64,000 nucleotides of DNA from Puniceibacterium sp. IMCC21224 (GCF_001038505.1 NZ_LDPY01000001.1:3968001-4032000), one strand, 5' to 3'. Positions 8,764 to 19,231 are shown, counted from the stretch's first letter. Translations and numbers: made by a program. The notes: generated by a model from the letters alone, not told the origin.

Positions 8764-9222
8764 ATGCCCCTGTCCCGTCGCCGTTTGCTGGGCCTCAGCC
8801 TTGCTGCACCTGCCCTTCTATCGCTGCCCGACGTGGCACTGGCCCGCGAGCCCGAGGTGTTTCAGTCCGGCACCATCGCCATCAACGGCACCGACCCCGT
8901 CGCCTACTTCAGCCAAAGTCGCCCGACCAAAGGCACGGCCGAACAGTCGGTGATGTGGATGGGCGCGACCTGGCGTTTTGCCACCGCCGCCAACCGCGAG
9001 AGGTTCGAGATGAGCCCGACCCGCTATGCTCCGGTCTTTGGCGGCTACTGCTCCTATGCGGCGTCCAAGGGTTATCTTGCCCCGACGATCCCCGAAGCGT
9101 GGACAGTGTTCGAGGGCCGCCTCTACCTCAACGCCAATTTGCAGGCCCGCGCGTTGTGGGTCGAGGATATCCCCGGCAACATCGCATTGGGCAAGAAGAA
9201 CTGGCCGGGCATTCTGGGATAA
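8764..9222 (+). CDS. Tat-exported YHS domain protein
   Basis: 152 residues. The N-terminus SRRRLLGLSLAAPALLSLP is a twin-arginine signal, so the protein is probably exported folded to the periplasm. The mature part is a YHS-type domain: GTDPVAYFSQSRPTKG, then TWRFATAANRERFEMSPTRYAPVFGGYCSYA. YHS domains are small metal-binding modules; related stand-alone proteins are frequent in Rhodobacteraceae and have no settled role. AAGGA at 8751-8755 fits the start at 8764. Confidence 0.8.
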   Translation: MPLSRRRLLGLSLAAPALLSLPDVALAREPEVFQSGTIAINGTDPVAYFSQSRPTKGTAEQSVMWMGATWRFATAANRERFEMSPTRYAPVFGGYCSYAASKGYLAPTIPEAWTVFEGRLYLNANLQARALWVEDIPGNIALGKKNWPGILG

Positions 9223-9544
9223 AGCACGCCGCAGACCGCGCCATGCGGAGCCGGGACGGTGCCTGCCCGTGGGGTGGCGCTGCGACGATTGTGCGGAGCA
9301 CTTTATGCTGGCCACATGCCTCGTTGCTCAGAGGTCGACGCTGCCCTGCCAAAGCGCCAGCCCGCCGGACGGGCAGGCGCTGGCCCGGCGCCTGCGGCTT
9401 GATTCCAGGCTGGGCGGCGCGGATTTTCGACGCATATGCAGGCGATCAAGGCGCGGTTTTCGATGGAGGTCCGTATGACGGGATTCGCCACGCCAAACCC
9501 GTTGACCGGCCAGTTCGGCTGGGTGAACCCCGCCATACGGGTTA
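9223..9544. other. non-coding or decayed stretch
   Basis: About 320 bp with open frames on both strands, but none shows a recognisable family, a ribosome site or a plausible composition. It lies next to the AT-rich DUF6338 insert, so it may be an insertion scar or the remains of a gene. Confidence 0.4.
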
Positions 9545-9730
9545 CTATTTCTTCTCGCTCGTCGCCGAGTCAGTGCTTGGCGGGTTCTTCGGCTCCCCAG
9601 AACTAGTCGGTCCCTGATAGCTACTTTGCGAGTTTCCCACCTTATCCCCGCCAGAGTCTGCAGAGGACGGCCTGTATACTTTTTCGATGTTCACGCGAGG
9701 GTCTGATTTATTTTCGGCCAATGTTCCCAC
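9545..9730 (-). CDS. small hydrophilic protein downstream of DUF6338 gene
   Basis: 61 codons from GTG at 9730 (or 59 from TTG at 9724, which has the better spacing to AGGAG). Rich in Ser, Pro, Asp and Lys, with no hydrophobic segment, and probably disordered. It starts three bases after the upstream stop on the same strand, so cotranslation is plausible. I recognise no family. It shares the low GC of its neighbour. Confidence 0.4.
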   Translation of the reverse strand: MGTLAENKSDPRVNIEKVYRPSSADSGGDKVGNSQSSYQGPTSSGEPKNPPSTDSATSEKK

Positions 9731-9732
9731 TC

Positions 9733-10329
9733 CTAATCGGATATAACTTCAATATGAAGAATTTCGTCTTCTCGCAACCAAATTCCGCGTTTACGACTGT
9801 CAGATTCAAAGTATGAAAAATCCTGCCTGCGAATATCGCTGATGAATATGTCACGCCGCGAAAGGTCAGTGGAGGCCCCTGAATTACGGTCGAACCACCC
9901 CTTCACCTTTGTACCATCGGTAAGGGTGACGATAATCCACTTACTACTTTTCATTGTGCCAAACATAAAATCCCAGCCAGTTGTCGCCGGATGAATTGGA
10001 TTAAGGCCAATCTTTCCGAAAACTAAATCCAGCCATCGTTTTTGACTTAAGATTCCAAGCCCCGCACCAATAATAGATGGAAGCCCAAAAAGTAGCAAAA
10101 AAGCATAACCCCAACTTAAAAGATTGAAATTAAAGAAAATAACCCCGACAGAAGCATAGTATATAGAGGATGAAACTAAAAGCTCCAGAATTCTCTCGGA
10201 AATTTTTAAATGGCGCCCCGTTATAAACGTGTTTCGAAAGTAGGAAATCAAAAAGCCTGGCGAGAGGAGTGCCACAGCTAGTAGAGCATCCTTTATTTCG
10301 GAATCAAAAAAATCTTCGAAACCGCTCAC
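9733..10329 (-). CDS. DUF6338-family membrane-anchored protein
   Basis: 198 residues. The N-terminal half has three hydrophobic segments (about 12-32, 48-68, 70-95: [55 protein letters not shown]). The C-terminal half is a soluble domain with [21 protein letters not shown] and [10 protein letters not shown], the pattern of the uncharacterised DUF6338 family, where a small beta-domain follows a membrane anchor. The GTG start overlaps the thyX stop (GTGA), so it is coupled to thyX. The gene is clearly AT-richer than all neighbours, with codons such as AAA, ATT and TTT frequent, which suggests horizontal acquisition. Function unknown; relatives are often found in accessory regions. Confidence 0.7.
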   Translation of the reverse strand: MSGFEDFFDSEIKDALLAVALLSPGFLISYFRNTFITGRHLKISERILELLVSSSIYYASVGVIFFNFNLLSWGYAFLLLFGLPSIIGAGLGILSQKRWLDLVFGKIGLNPIHPATTGWDFMFGTMKSSKWIIVTLTDGTKVKGWFDRNSGASTDLSRRDIFISDIRRQDFSYFESDSRKRGIWLREDEILHIEVISD

Positions 10330-11243
10330 CCAATCACCCCCTCAAACTCCCGCCATTCCCCCTTGCTCATGCCAGAGGTTTCCTGCGTGACCTCTTCGCC
10401 CTTCAACATCCGGCGGACACACTCAAGCGCGGTGCCGGACAGGGTCGCGCCTCCCATGCGGTAGTCGGCAAAGGCGGCATAGGCAAAGGGCACCCAGTCG
10501 GCGACGACGTTGCAGATGGCGTCGGCGTAGACGCGGATTTCATATTGCGCGTGGGCGTCGGCGCGCAGGCGGAGGAAGTGCAGCAGGTTGTGCAGGTCCA
10601 CCTTCCAGTACCACTGGGTGTAGATGTTGGCGGGCAGGTTCATCCGGGCGAGTTCGCGGGCCAGACCCTGCTGACCGTCCTGCGAGATCATCTCTTCGTA
10701 GTGGTCATAGGCCCGCATCGCGTCGTCGCGCAGATAGCGCAGGACACGCTCGGCCTCTTCGCCCGACAGCGCCTCTCCCCTGCCCTGATTGTTCACGGTG
10801 CTCTGGGCGTTCAGGGAATCGGCGGCAGGGATATAGAATTCACGATCCAGGATCGAATAGCGGGCCGAGTATTCGTTGACGTTGGCGGTGCGGTGGCGAA
10901 TCCACTGGCGCGCGACGAAAACGGGGAGTTTGACGTGCAACTTGATCTCGCACATCTCGAACGGGGTCGAGTGCCAGTGCCGCATGAGGTAGCGGATCAG
11001 CCCTTCGTCGTTCTGCACCGATTTGGTGCCACGGCCATAGGACACGCGAGCGGCCTGACAGATCGCGCTGTCGTCGCCCATGTAGTCAACGACGCGCACA
11101 AAGCCATGGTCGAGCACGGGGATGGCTTTGTACAGGTGCGCCTCGATCCCTGGGGCGGTGGCGCGCAGGGTTTGCGAAGGCGTGGCGCGCAGGGCGTCGA
11201 TATCCGCCTGCTGTTCGGGCGTCAGCGTCGTTGTCAGGGGCAT
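10326..11243 (-). CDS. thyX: FAD-dependent thymidylate synthase ThyX
   Basis: 305 residues; makes dTMP from dUMP with methylene-tetrahydrofolate and FADH2, replacing ThyA. The ThyX signature reads [15 protein letters not shown] around residues 112-126. Substrate and flavin residues are supported by [11 protein letters not shown] and [33 protein letters not shown] precedes the ATG at 11243; a longer in-frame start was rejected for this reason. Its stop overlaps the GTG of the DUF6338 gene. Confidence 0.96.
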   Translation of the reverse strand: MPLTTTLTPEQQADIDALRATPSQTLRATAPGIEAHLYKAIPVLDHGFVRVVDYMGDDSAICQAARVSYGRGTKSVQNDEGLIRYLMRHWHSTPFEMCEIKLHVKLPVFVARQWIRHRTANVNEYSARYSILDREFYIPAADSLNAQSTVNNQGRGEALSGEEAERVLRYLRDDAMRAYDHYEEMISQDGQQGLARELARMNLPANIYTQWYWKVDLHNLLHFLRLRADAHAQYEIRVYADAICNVVADWVPFAYAAFADYRMGGATLSGTALECVRRMLKGEEVTQETSGMSKGEWREFEGVIG

Positions 11244-11449
11244 GGCGATTCCTTTCCCACCAGATGAGTCGCTGCCGACTATATCTTGGAGAGGTGGGAC
11301 AAGGAAACACCAGATGGGGTGGCGACAAATGCGCACCAGTTGCGAAACAAAGCGCAACCGGGGCAGAATCCTTACATTGACTTTCGCGCATAGCTGCCGG
11401 AATTTGTTGGCAAAAGACGTACATAAAATAAAAACCGAGGCAGCAGCAC

Positions 11450-12471
11450 ATGAACCGCATTTTGATGCTTATTCTTGCAATGGGGCTTTTGGCCTCTTGT
11501 GGCGACGGCAACCCGCTGGGCGGGGATGACGACGAAGAACCGACGGAAACCGAAGAAGAAACCGACACCGGCGGCCCGATCGAGAGCGACCGCGAACTGC
11601 CCCCGGCACGGCAAGCCCGACGGCAAACAATTCGCTGTTCCGTTCCGAAGCCGAGGACACCGCAAACGGGTCCGGCTTTCTGACTGCGCCCAGCTATGAT
11701 TCCGTCAGCGACACATTCACCGTCGACAATCTGCCGTTCGACGGCGACAGCAGCTATCGTCGCGGCCAGCAGGTCAGCAGTCTTGGGCCCTTTGCCGTTT
11801 ACGAGAACGAAAATATCGTGATCGACCCGCAGACCGGCAACCCGGTGACGCAGTTCCAGCACAAGGCCCTGTATGCCGTGAGCGCGAGCGGACGGACCGA
11901 GATGGCGATTGTGCGCACTGGTGCCTATGCCGATTACGGCTTTGGCGGGTTCATTTATCAGCGTAACGGGTCCGTCACCCTGCCCACCAGCGGTCAGGCG
12001 GTTTATAGCGGCGACTATTCCGCCCTGCGTGACTTTGACGGTCGCGGCGGTGTCGAATATGTCAGCGGTGATGCCGAAATCCGCGTCGACTTTGATGCCT
12101 TTGAAAACGGTGCCATTGCCGGCTCGATCAGCAACCGGGTGATCTTTGACACCAACGGGAACGACATTACTCAGTCGTTCCTGGATGCGATGGCTGACGA
12201 ATACGACACGTCGTTTTCCGCTATGCCAACATTGGTGTTCGACGTGATCAGTGACGCACTGGATGCCAACGGTGAGGCGACGGGCACGCTGGACAGTCAG
12301 TACCTCGACAACGACGGCGCACTCCAAACCCTGGAAAACGGCAATTTCTATGCCGTCCTTGCAGGTCCGGGCGCGACCGAAGTGGCTGGTGTGATCGTGA
12401 TTACCTCTGACGATGCGCGCTATGACGGGGTGACAGTCCGCGAAACCGGCGGCTTTATCGCGACACGGTAG
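11450..12471 (+). pseudogene. surface lipoprotein with TbpB-like C-terminal barrel, probable Slam cargo (frameshifted)
   Basis: An N-terminal lipoprotein signal ([20 protein letters not shown], lipobox LLAS-C) is followed by an acidic linker of Asp, Glu and Thr, typical of tethered surface lipoproteins. After ESDRELPP the frame shifts. One extra C in the run at 11600-11604 restores GTASPTANNSLFRSEAEDT and reading continues to 12471, about 340 residues. The C-terminal part (YSGDYSALRDF, GAIAGSISNRVIF, ATEVAGVIVI, GFIATR) has the glycine-rich alternating pattern of the small lipoprotein barrel found in transferrin-binding-protein-like Slam cargo. The next gene, three bases on, encodes the Slam translocon. 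The ligand is unknown. Confidence 0.7.
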
Positions 12472-12474
12472 ATC

Positions 12475-13872
12475 ATGAAACTGACCTTTCCCCGTCGCGC
12501 CGCCGCTCTGGCCCGCGTGACGGGGCTGGCCGCCCTTACGCTGATGTCACAACAGGTGGTGGCGCAGGAACGCGTCCTGACCGCCGCGGCCCTGCGACAT
12601 GAAGCGAATATCGCGCTGAATGCCGGACAACCTGACGTCGCGGCCACATATGCCAAATCGCTGCTGTCGCGCGATACCCACGACTTTGACGCGCTGCTGA
12701 TTCTGGCGCGCGCAGCACGGACGCTGGGCGAACAGGATACCGCGCTCGACGCGTCGTCCCGCGCCTGGGACGGCGCCGTGACACCTGAACAAAGCTTTGC
12801 CGCTGCGATGGTGCGGGCACAGGCGCTGTCATCGGCCGGGCGGCGCACGCAGTCCCAATTGTGGTTGCGTCGGGCGTCCGAGGTCGCCCCGACCGAGCAG
12901 CTGCGCGACGTTGCGGTCCGCGATTTTCGCTATGTGCGGGCGCGCAATCCGTTTTCGACGCAGTTGACCTTTAGTGTTGCGCCAAAGTCCAACATCAACA
13001 ACGGTTCGCGGGCCGACAAGGGCACTTACGAAATTCCGGTTTTTGGTGTGATCGACGCTGAACTTGATGGTGCCGCGGTGGCGCTGTCCGGGACTGAGGT
13101 CGCGCTTGGCTTTGCCACCCGGTATCGGCTGGCGTTTTCTGAGAGCGGTCAAACCGATCTGCTATTTTCGATGAATCACAAGACGTATACGCTGTCTGAC
13201 GATGCTCAGGACAAGGCCCCCGGTGTCGAGGGCAGCGATTTTGCCTTTACATCGGCGCAGATGTCGTTGGTGCAGCGCGGCTTTACCGGCGCCCAGACGC
13301 GTCCGTTTCAGCTAAGCGCCAGCGTTGGTCGTACCTGGTACGGCGGGGATGCGTATATGCAGTTCCTGTCGCTGGCCGCGACGCAAAGCTGGAATGTGTC
13401 GCCTGCGACCAGCCTGAGCCTGAGCGTTGGGCGCGGCTGGCAGGAAACCCTAAGCCTGCGCACCTCGGACGCGGACAGTTGGGATCTGGGCGGGGGCCTG
13501 AACCGTAAGTTAGAGAATGGCAATCAGCTGAATCTGGGTCTGCGCCTGCGCGAAAGCAGCTCGATCAGCGCCAACCTGGATTACCGCAGCATTGAACTTG
13601 ATACGCGGCTCGCGCTGGCAAAACCAGTGTTCGGCGCACAGATCGAAATGGGGCTGTCGCTGGGGCAAAAGGATCACGACCGATCCCCGGTTGCGGGGCG
13701 GTCGCGATCGGATCTTGAGACCAGCGCGCGTCTGACAGCGGTGCTGCCACAATACGACTACTATGGTTTTGTGCCGACGGTGACGCTGAATGCGCGACAG
13801 GTGCAATCAGACTTTGGCCAGTATGACACCGAAGAGTTCGGTCTGCAGCTTGGGATTCGGTCGGCGTTCTGA
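12475..13872 (+). CDS. surface lipoprotein assembly modifier (Slam), type XI secretion outer-membrane translocon
   Basis: 465 residues with a signal peptide ending near VVAQE. Residues about 30-150 form TPR-like helices (ANIALNAGQPDVAATYAKSL, DFDALLILARAARTLGEQD). From about 160 to the end is a beta-barrel of alternating strands ending in a terminal Phe (LGIRSAF), as in outer-membrane proteins. FSVAPKSNINNGS and VALSGTEVALGFATRYRL match the barrel region of the Slam/DUF560 family, which moves lipoproteins to the cell surface. It is adjacent (3 bp) to a candidate cargo lipoprotein, the usual genetic arrangement of type XI secretion. Family assignment is by pattern; cargo pairing is inference. 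Confidence 0.75.
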   Translation: MKLTFPRRAAALARVTGLAALTLMSQQVVAQERVLTAAALRHEANIALNAGQPDVAATYAKSLLSRDTHDFDALLILARAARTLGEQDTALDASSRAWDGAVTPEQSFAAAMVRAQALSSAGRRTQSQLWLRRASEVAPTEQLRDVAVRDFRYVRARNPFSTQLTFSVAPKSNINNGSRADKGTYEIPVFGVIDAELDGAAVALSGTEVALGFATRYRLAFSESGQTDLLFSMNHKTYTLSDDAQDKAPGVEGSDFAFTSAQMSLVQRGFTGAQTRPFQLSASVGRTWYGGDAYMQFLSLAATQSWNVSPATSLSLSVGRGWQETLSLRTSDADSWDLGGGLNRKLENGNQLNLGLRLRESSSISANLDYRSIELDTRLALAKPVFGAQIEMGLSLGQKDHDRSPVAGRSRSDLETSARLTAVLPQYDYYGFVPTVTLNARQVQSDFGQYDTEEFGLQLGIRSAF

Positions 13873-13968
13873 ACCGGCAATGACCCGCGCTGACGTTCGA
13901 CAGATGCTCGACATTTGCGACGCAACCTCTAGTCTTTGCGATAACGAAATTCAGACAGGAATACCGTC

Positions 13969-14403
13969 ATGCCCATCCGTTATTTGCACACTATGGTGAG
14001 GGTCAAGGACCTCAACGCCTCGATCGCGTTTTACAAGCTTCTTGGCCTCAAGGAACGCCGCCGCACCGAAAACGAAGGGGGACGGTTCACGCTGGTGTTT
14101 TTGTGCCCGCCGGATCAGGACGACGGCACCGCCGATGTGGAACTGACCTATAACTGGGACGGCGACGATGGATTGCCCTCGGACGGGCGGCACTTTGGCC
14201 ACCTCGCCTATACCGTCGAAAATATTTACGACATGTGCCAACTTTTGATGGTCAGTGGTGTGACCATCAATCGCCCGCCACGCGATGGACACATGGCCTT
14301 TGTGCGTTCGCCCGACAACATCTCTATCGAGCTGTTGCAGCAGGGTGATGCACTTCCCAAAGCCGAGCCGTGGGCCAGCATGGAAAACACCGGCCACTGG
14401 TAA
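13969..14403 (+). CDS. gloA: lactoylglutathione lyase (glyoxalase I), VOC family
   Basis: 144 residues. Metal-binding positions of class I glyoxalase are visible: His in YLHTMVRVKDLNASIAFY near residue 7, Glu in VELTYNWD, His in FGHLAYTVENIY, and Glu in NISIELLQ. The enzyme converts the methylglyoxal-glutathione hemithioacetal to S-lactoylglutathione in the cytoplasm. Length and both beta-alpha-beta-beta-beta repeats are normal. It lies upstream of the DUF1194 pair with an 18-bp gap, so it may share their transcript. Confidence 0.88.
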   Translation: MPIRYLHTMVRVKDLNASIAFYKLLGLKERRRTENEGGRFTLVFLCPPDQDDGTADVELTYNWDGDDGLPSDGRHFGHLAYTVENIYDMCQLLMVSGVTINRPPRDGHMAFVRSPDNISIELLQQGDALPKAEPWASMENTGHW

Positions 14404-14422
14404 AACCGCAAAGGAACCATTG

Positions 14423-15142
14423 GTGACACGTCGCTGCCTTCTCGGAATGCTCTGCCTCTGGGCCGCGCCACTTGCGGCCCAGGATGCAGAGTCTGACCCG
14501 GATGGCTGTCGGCTGGCACTGTTGCTCGCGCTGGATGTGTCGTCATCCGTCGACAGCGACGAGCACAGATTGCAGCAAACCGGTGTTGCGGCCGCATTGG
14601 GCGACGCGGACATCCGGCGCGCTCTGCTTTCCGGTCCGCCGGTGGCGTTGGCGGTTTATGAATGGAGCGGGCGACGCAACAGCGTGCTGGTGCTCGACTG
14701 GTTGGTGTTGGACGGCCCTCCGGCGATTGACCGGGCCATCGCGGCGATTCTTTCCGCGCCGCGCAGCGAGACCCGGTATCCGACTGCCATGGGCTTTGCC
14801 CTGGGCTATGGCGCGACAGTGATGCGGCGGGCACCAAGTTGCGCGCGTCGGGTAATCGACCTTTCCGGCGATGGCATTTCAAATGACGGGTTCGGACCAG
14901 AACTGGCCTATCGGCATTTTCCATTCACAGGGATCACCGTCAACGGCCTGGCTGTGCTTGGTGATGATCCGCAGGTGCTGGAGTATTTCGAGGATGTCGT
15001 GCGGTTCGGTGATGGTGCCTTTGTCGAGACAACGCAGGGCTACGCCGGGTACCGTCGGGCAATGACACGCAAGCTGTTCCGCGAAATAAGCGATATGATC
15101 ATCGGCGAACGGGCAACATCGGCAGAAAAGGCCCCGGGATGA
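14423..15142 (+). CDS. exported DUF1194 (von Willebrand A-like) protein, first of tandem pair
   Basis: 239 residues. GTG start at 14423 with AAGGA seven bases upstream; the signal peptide ends near LAAQ. The metal-ion-dependent adhesion site motif LALDVSSSVDSDEHRLQ begins the domain, and IDLSGDGISNDG continues it. The DUF1194 family is a periplasmic or secreted VWA-like group of unknown function that is common in alphaproteobacteria. It overlaps the next paralogue by four bases (ATGA). Confidence 0.82.
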   Translation: MTRRCLLGMLCLWAAPLAAQDAESDPDGCRLALLLALDVSSSVDSDEHRLQQTGVAAALGDADIRRALLSGPPVALAVYEWSGRRNSVLVLDWLVLDGPPAIDRAIAAILSAPRSETRYPTAMGFALGYGATVMRRAPSCARRVIDLSGDGISNDGFGPELAYRHFPFTGITVNGLAVLGDDPQVLEYFEDVVRFGDGAFVETTQGYAGYRRAMTRKLFREISDMIIGERATSAEKAPG

Positions 15143-15837
15143 GGCGATTGCTGTGTCTGGCACTGCTGCTGTGGTCGGGTGTGGCGCAGGCCGGGTGTCG
15201 GCAGGCGCTGGCACTTGGGCTGGATGTCTCGGGGTCGGTCGATAGCCGGGAATACCGGTTACAGATGGACGGGTTGGCGGCGGCACTGCTGCATCCCGAA
15301 ATACGCGAGGCGCTGCTGGCTTTGCCGGATGCCCCCGTGGCGCTGGCCGTCTTCGAATGGAGCGGGCCGGAGTCTCAGATGCTGGTACTCGACTGGACCG
15401 TCATCATCGACGAGGCGGCGCTGCAAGGCGCTGCCGCCCAGCTGCGCGCGGCGCGGCGTCATGTCGGCGACCCCTCAACCGCAATCGGAGCGGCGCTGCA
15501 ATTTGGCGCCGGGTTACTAGCACAGCAACCGAACTGTTGGAAACGGACGCTGGATCTGTCCGGGGACGGCCAGTCGAACACCGGACCACATCCACGGGAC
15601 TTACGCGACACAACGCAAGCAGCCGGGCTGACCGTGAACGGGCTGGTGGTCGCCACGCACGGTCGCGGTGATCGCGGCAGTACCGGCATCGGCGAACTCA
15701 GCGCCTATTTCCGCGCCTATGTGATTTCGGGGCCAGATGCCTTTGTCGAAACGGCGCTAGGGTTCGATGCGTTCGAGGCCGCCATGGTGCGCAAGCTGAA
15801 ACGCGAATTGCAGGGGCCGATATTTTCGGCACAGTGA
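15139..15837 (+). CDS. exported DUF1194 (von Willebrand A-like) protein, second of tandem pair
   Basis: 232 residues with a signal peptide cleaved near VAQA-GC. MIDAS-type motif LGLDVSGSVDSREYRLQ and LDLSGDGQSN align position for position with the upstream paralogue, as do AVFEWSG and PDAFVETALGFDAFE. The two genes come from a duplication and are translationally coupled. The shared metal site is kept in both, so both may be active binding proteins. No partner such as a MoxR ATPase is visible nearby. Confidence 0.82.
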   Translation: MRRLLCLALLLWSGVAQAGCRQALALGLDVSGSVDSREYRLQMDGLAAALLHPEIREALLALPDAPVALAVFEWSGPESQMLVLDWTVIIDEAALQGAAAQLRAARRHVGDPSTAIGAALQFGAGLLAQQPNCWKRTLDLSGDGQSNTGPHPRDLRDTTQAAGLTVNGLVVATHGRGDRGSTGIGELSAYFRAYVISGPDAFVETALGFDAFEAAMVRKLKRELQGPIFSAQ

Positions 15838-16086
15838 CCCACCTTTTGCAGACAATACATCACCGACAACTGCACCTGACTTCGGTAAATTTCGACACAT
15901 TTCAACGTATGCTCGTTGCCAGAGCGAGCGTTGCGAGCGCGCCAGATCCGATCCCCCATCCCTCAATAGTTCGGCTTGAACAACTGCCATGTAGCTGAAT
16001 CACCAAGATAAATCGGATATTTTTCCGGCTTCAAACTGCAGGAATCCGTAGAATCCAATTGAAAAGGCTGCAGTTTGGATCCTGCC

Positions 16087-16622
16087 ATGAAGCACCGCTC
16101 GCGTCCTGAGGAACAGGATGATCTCCTCCGCCTCCGATTGGTCGACATGATCGACATGCGCCACGAGCTTGTAAAGCTGGCAGACTTGATCGACTGGGAG
16201 TTCTTCGAACGGGAGTGGGCCGGTTTCTTCCCGTCGGCGACAGGGCGGCCAGCGACGCCGCCACGGTTGGTGGCGGGCCTCATGTATCTGCAGCATGCCT
16301 ATCGGCTCTCGGACGAGGCCGTGATCGCCCGCTGGGTGGACTCCCCGTATGTCCAGCATTTCACAGGCGAGACGTTCTTCCAGCATCAGCCGCCGATTCT
16401 CCTTCCTCGCTCAGCCGCTGGCGTGATCGCATCGGCGAAGAGGGCGCGGAGTGGCTGCTGACCAAAACGATTCAAGCGGGCCGGTCTGTCGGCCGGTCTG
16501 TCGGTATCATCGACGACGACAGCCTGGCGCGCGTCTCCGTCGACACCACCGTGATGGAAAAGAATATCGCGTATCCAACCCCCTCCCGGCAGCATCCTGC
16601 GGATGCGCCTGCCGGGCAATAG
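16087..16622 (+). pseudogene. truncated IS5-family transposase
   Basis: The start KHRSRPEEQDDLLRLRLVDM, then HELVKLADLIDWEFFEREW and RLSDEAVIARWV is the N-terminal region of a widespread IS5-type transposase. The frame shifts near 16396 (FFQHQPPI, then SLSRWRDRIGEEGAEWLLT in another frame). The protein breaks off after VDTTVMEKNIAYPT, so most of the DDE domain is missing. A 12-bp tandem duplication gives the repeated GRSVGRSV. An inverted repeat CAAACTGCAG/CTGCAGTTTG at 16032-16077 lies just upstream. This is an inactive remnant. Confidence 0.8.
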
Positions 16623-16660
16623 CAGTGCAAATCGCCGCGTAGGTGTTGTTCAACGTCGAC

Positions 16661-17158
16661 TCAATAGATATATCGTATCTGGTCGGACCAGTAGCGCTCC
16701 ATCCGCCGCAGGGACGATGTGATATCCTCAATCCCCTCGGGGCCGAGCACACCTTTGGCCTCAAGGCCATCAGCGTGACGTTCAAACAGACCGGCAACAA
16801 CATCACGGATCTCGCGCCCCTTGGCAGTGAGCCGAACCCGGACGGAACGGCGGTCAATCTCGCATCTTTGGTGATGCATAAACCCCATTTCGACCAGCTT
16901 TTTGAGATTGTAACTGACATTGCTGCCCTGATAGTAGCCGCGCGTTTTGAGTTCGCCGGCCGTCACCTCGTTGTCGCCGATGTTGAACAACAACAGGGCT
17001 TGCACCGCGTTGATCTCAAGTACACCAACACGTTCGAATTCATCCTTGATCACGTCCAGCAGAAGGCGGTGCAACCGCTCCACCAGCGCCAGCGCCTCAA
17101 GATACCCGGTCATGAATCCCGAGTCCGGCGTTTTGCCAAGGGAGGAATGTATGCTCAT
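16661..17158 (-). CDS. MarR-family transcriptional regulator (LdtR-like)
   Basis: 165 residues with a central winged helix: NAVQALLLFNIGDNEVTAGELKTR followed by the recognition region QGSNVSYNLKKLVEMGF and wing HHQRCEIDRRSVRVRLT. The SNVSYNLKKL segment is characteristic of alphaproteobacterial LdtR-type MarR proteins linked to cell-wall and stress genes. The linkage here is not tested. CGGAGATAAAG precedes the ATG at 17158. It is next to the IS5 remnant and followed by no cotranscribed gene. Confidence 0.85.
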   Translation of the reverse strand: MSIHSSLGKTPDSGFMTGYLEALALVERLHRLLLDVIKDEFERVGVLEINAVQALLLFNIGDNEVTAGELKTRGYYQGSNVSYNLKKLVEMGFMHHQRCEIDRRSVRVRLTAKGREIRDVVAGLFERHADGLEAKGVLGPEGIEDITSSLRRMERYWSDQIRYIY

Positions 17159-17247
17159 CTTTATCTCCGCAACATCTGCACGCGCCGAGATTTGCTGAAA
17201 ATCGCAAATATTGGGTTAAGCTGGGCCGGGACTAACTAAAATGCGCC

Positions 17248-17514
17248 CTATTCAGCTGATCCAGTCGCAACCATCGTGATGTCGTGGATCAGCCCGGCAA
17301 AGGGGGCTGGCGCCGGACTCTGCCCCGTCACCCATTGATACAAATCCTGATCATTCTCGTCTAGCAGCGCCTCGTAGGTATCGAGAGTGACCGCATCCAG
17401 CGCCGCAAGACGGGCCGCGCTATAGCGCATCAGAATCAGATCCATTTCCTTGATCCCGCGACGCATTGACCGCATCGACAGACGTTTCAGCCGGATCTCG
17501 TGTGGTTCGGTCAT
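17248..17514 (-). CDS. sdhE: succinate dehydrogenase assembly factor 2 (SdhE)
   Basis: 88 residues, the normal length. RRGIKEMDLIL contains the RGxxE motif needed for attaching FAD to the flavoprotein subunit of succinate dehydrogenase, and LDTYEALLDENDQDLYQWVTG is the conserved C-terminal half of the fold. It overlaps the upstream XRE gene by four bases. The sdh operon is not in the window. Confidence 0.93.
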   Translation of the reverse strand: MTEPHEIRLKRLSMRSMRRGIKEMDLILMRYSAARLAALDAVTLDTYEALLDENDQDLYQWVTGQSPAPAPFAGLIHDITMVATGSAE

Positions 17515-17912
17515 CGGTTCTGATCCCTGAGCACCTTGCGCAGCTTCTTTTCCAGCCGCCCCAGCCGTTCGGCCGAGGCGTGCAGTTCAACCTGCATCCC
17601 GCGTATTTCCGTCAGCACGGCACGCAGATCAACCTCGGGCGGGTCTTCGGGCGGCGCGCTCAGCCCCTCGCCCTCACCGTTCATCAGCCACATCATCGAG
17701 ACGTTGAGCAGACCTGCCATCATCGACAGCCGATTGGCACGCGGCTCCGCCAGATCTTCCTCCCAGCTTTGCAGCGACTTAGGCTTGATCCCAAGGCGTT
17801 TCGCCAATTCTTCTTGCGTCATGCCAGCCGCATCGCGCGCGGCAGCCAGCCGGTCGCCAAAAGTCGCGGAATCCGGTCCGTACCAAGTGTCCTGGTCGCT
17901 CGTATCGTTCAT
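17511..17912 (-). CDS. XRE-family helix-turn-helix protein
   Basis: 133 residues. The HTH lies at about residues 18-70 (FGDRLAAARDAAGMTQEELA, KRLGIKPKSLQSWEEDLAEP), followed by an acidic linker and a C-terminal helix VELHASAERLGRLEKKLRKVL that could form a coiled coil. Translationally coupled to sdhE (4-bp overlap). The target is unknown. The arrangement suggests cotranscription with sdhE rather than a phage origin. Confidence 0.85.
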   Translation of the reverse strand: MNDTSDQDTWYGPDSATFGDRLAAARDAAGMTQEELAKRLGIKPKSLQSWEEDLAEPRANRLSMMAGLLNVSMMWLMNGEGEGLSAPPEDPPEVDLRAVLTEIRGMQVELHASAERLGRLEKKLRKVLRDQNR

Positions 17913-17935
17913 TGTGCCCCCCTTGGGCCGATTAA

Positions 17936-19213
<1,278 letters not shown>

Positions 19214-19231
19214 ACAGGCAGGGAAACGCAC

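Noticed and set aside
8955..9617. An open frame continuing past the YHS gene
   Set aside because: The part overlapping the YHS gene is in another frame and the rest has no recognisable domain.
11086..12327. A 413-codon open frame on the minus strand across the thyX start and the lipoprotein gene
   Set aside because: No family pattern; it overlaps two better supported genes and contains low-complexity Ser runs that mirror the acidic linker of the lipoprotein.
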